The position numbers and the translations under genes were made by a program. Below the pieces are notes generated by a model that did not search any database, was not told the origin of the DNA, and was given only the letters and a program-made list of their open reading frames with translations. Positions 6,488-7,575 of a stretch of 7,575 nucleotides of DNA are shown here, in pieces; position 1 is the stretch's first letter, and each line of letters starts with the position of its first letter. The DNA is from Chitinophagaceae bacterium UBA4412 (lineage in GTDB: Bacteria > Bacteroidota > Bacteroidia > Chitinophagales > Chitinophagaceae): positions 1 through 7,575 of the forward strand of contig DGQO01000219.1 in the NCBI GenBank assembly GCA_002400445.1, given 5' to 3'.

Positions 6488-7575
6488 GCGGTGCCAGCTT
6501 CGCCATATAAAATGGCTACAATGAGCGCAGGAATAATCGCAATGAGCCGGGTGATAAGCCTGCGAACCCAGGGTTTCAGCCTGATATTTAAAAAGCCTTC
6601 CATCACAATCTGCCCGGCAAGTGTGCCTGTAAGCGTAGAGTTTTGGCCAGAGGCCAGCAGAGCTACGGCAAAGAAAGTGCTGGCCAGTGTAGTGCCCAGC
6701 AATGGAGTGAGTAATTTATGCGCATCCATAATGTCTGCCACTTCATGATGGCCCGAAGTGTGAAAAGTAGCTGCTGCCACAATGAGGATTGCAGCATTAA
6801 TAAAGAACGCAAGCAGCAGGGAAACAGAACTGTCGATGGTTGCAAATTTTATAGCCATTTTTTTACCCTCAATATTCCTGGGATAGTTGCGGGTTTGCAC
6901 AATACTACTGTGCAAATAAAGATTATGCGGCATTACCGTGGCACCCAGAATGCCAATGGCAATATAGAGCATGGATGGGTTGGTAACTACTTCTGTGCTG
7001 GGAATGAGGCCGGCAAGCATGGGGAAAATATCTGGCCTTGATTTGATGACGTCATAAATAAAGCAAACGAGAATCACAAAGATGAGACCTGCAACAATAC
7101 TTTCAATTAACCTGAAACCTTTGTATTGAAAAAACAAAATGATCAGCACATCAAGTCCGGTAATTACAACGCCCCAGGCCAGGGGAATACCAAAAAGAAT
7201 GTTTAGCGCAATGGCAGATCCGATCACTTCTGCAAGGTCACAGGCAGCAATAGCTATTTCGCAAAGAATCCATAATACAAAATTTGCTGCCGGCGAATAA
7301 TGATCCCGGCAAGCCTGTGCCAGGTCTCTCTCTGCCACCACACCCAGCTTTATAGAAAGATGCTGCAGTACGATAGCAAAGAAGTTAGAAATGAGAATCA
7401 CGGAGAGCAGCGTATAGCCAAATTGTGAACCGCCGGCAATATCCGTTGCCCAATTTCCCGGATCCATATAGCCCACTGCTACCAGGAGGCCGGGCCCGGC
7501 AAAGGCCATCAGCTTTTTCCAGAAGCTTCCGTTCATAGGCACATGGATGGAAGAAAAGACTTCGGGAAGGGAGTC
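6292..7575 (-). CDS. mntH: NRAMP/MntH-type divalent metal ion transporter (5' end beyond window)
   Basis: Inner-membrane, proton-coupled importer of Mn2+/Fe2+-type ions. With residue 1 at the internal GTG (7542), the TM1 metal-site motif DPGN is at 27-30 ('[17 protein letters not shown]'), the TM3 signature '[13 protein letters not shown]' is at 101-113, and the TM6 motif '[12 protein letters not shown]' is at 201-212, with the metal-ligand Met204 and His206 present. About eleven hydrophobic segments follow the usual NRAMP spacing, and the stop is a TGA at 6292-6294. The frame stays open upstream of 7542 to the window edge, encoding [11 protein letters not shown] before [10 protein letters not shown]. 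'SLxEV' before the first helix is typical of bacterial NRAMP proteins, so the true start lies outside and the GTG/ATG near 7542 is internal. The gene converges on the lipoprotein gene. Its last 196 bp are duplicated at 1692-1867. Mn versus Fe preference cannot be told from the sequence. Confidence 0.93.
   Translation of the reverse strand, partial: DSLPEVFSSIHVPMNGSFWKKLMAFAGPGLLVAVGYMDPGNWATDIAGGSQFGYTLLSVILISNFFAIVLQHLSIKLGVVAERDLAQACRDHYSPAANFVLWILCEIAIAACDLAEVIGSAIALNILFGIPLAWGVVITGLDVLIILFFQYKGFRLIESIVAGLIFVILVCFIYDVIKSRPDIFPMLAGLIPSTEVVTNPSMLYIAIGILGATVMPHNLYLHSSIVQTRNYPRNIEGKKMAIKFATIDSSVSLLLAFFINAAILIVAAATFHTSGHHEVADIMDAHKLLTPLLGTTLASTFFAVALLASGQNSTLTGTLAGQIVMEGFLNIRLKPWVRRLITRLIAIIPALIVAILYGEAGTAELLVLSQVILSMQLSFAVIPLVLFTNSKAKMGQFVNKPVLKIAIGLISLIILALNIYLLADTLF

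Noticed and set aside
6398..7041. Plus-strand open frames opposite the transporter gene
   Set aside because: They are complementary shadows of a clearly coding, conserved membrane protein gene.

Overview
The window looks like chromosomal DNA from a Bacteroidota bacterium, probably of the Chitinophagaceae type, though the rank is an inference. The evidence is: a TonB-dependent receptor with the Bacteroidota N-terminal carboxypeptidase-regulatory-like extension; signal peptides ending in an Ala-Gln or Gly-Gln motif; A-rich, mostly Shine-Dalgarno-free leader sequences; a porin of the phosphate-selective O/P family; and moderate, somewhat AT-leaning base composition.

Layout. Bases 1-192 (minus strand) are the N-terminal 64 codons of a PhoU-like DUF47 protein that runs off the left edge. 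A 128-bp divergent control region (193-320) holds a 12-bp perfect palindrome, a 6-bp inverted repeat, a heptamer direct repeat and a possible Bacteroidota-type promoter. It separates DUF47 from a phosphate-selective-type porin (321-1610, plus strand). Bases 1611-1980 hold no intact gene. They contain a broken second copy of the 3' end of an NRAMP/MntH transporter gene (1692-1867, minus) and, next to it, what looks like a decayed N-terminal piece of an IS110-family transposase (about 1885-1980, minus). Then come two co-directional genes 27 bp apart: a 935-residue TonB-dependent receptor (1981-4788) and a 469-residue exported, probably lipid-anchored beta-helix protein (4816-6225). They converge on a nearly complete NRAMP metal-ion transporter (6292 to beyond 7575, minus).

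How the parts work together. DUF47 and the porin suggest phosphate handling: DUF47 proteins are usually partners of PiT transporters, and O/P porins pass anions across the outer membrane. The receptor and the beta-helix lipoprotein look like a two-gene outer-membrane uptake unit of unknown substrate. The NRAMP protein imports Mn2+/Fe2+-type ions across the inner membrane.

The most notable structure is that the receptor-lipoprotein pair is bracketed by same-orientation copies of the mntH 3' end (176 bp on the left, 196 bp on the right, about 97% identical apart from one 20-bp deletion). The roughly 4.6-kb segment between them therefore looks like a cassette that was inserted, duplicated or rearranged at the transporter's 3' end, and that could be lost by recombination while leaving the transporter intact. 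I saw no CRISPR array, tRNA, rRNA or convincing intrinsic terminator.
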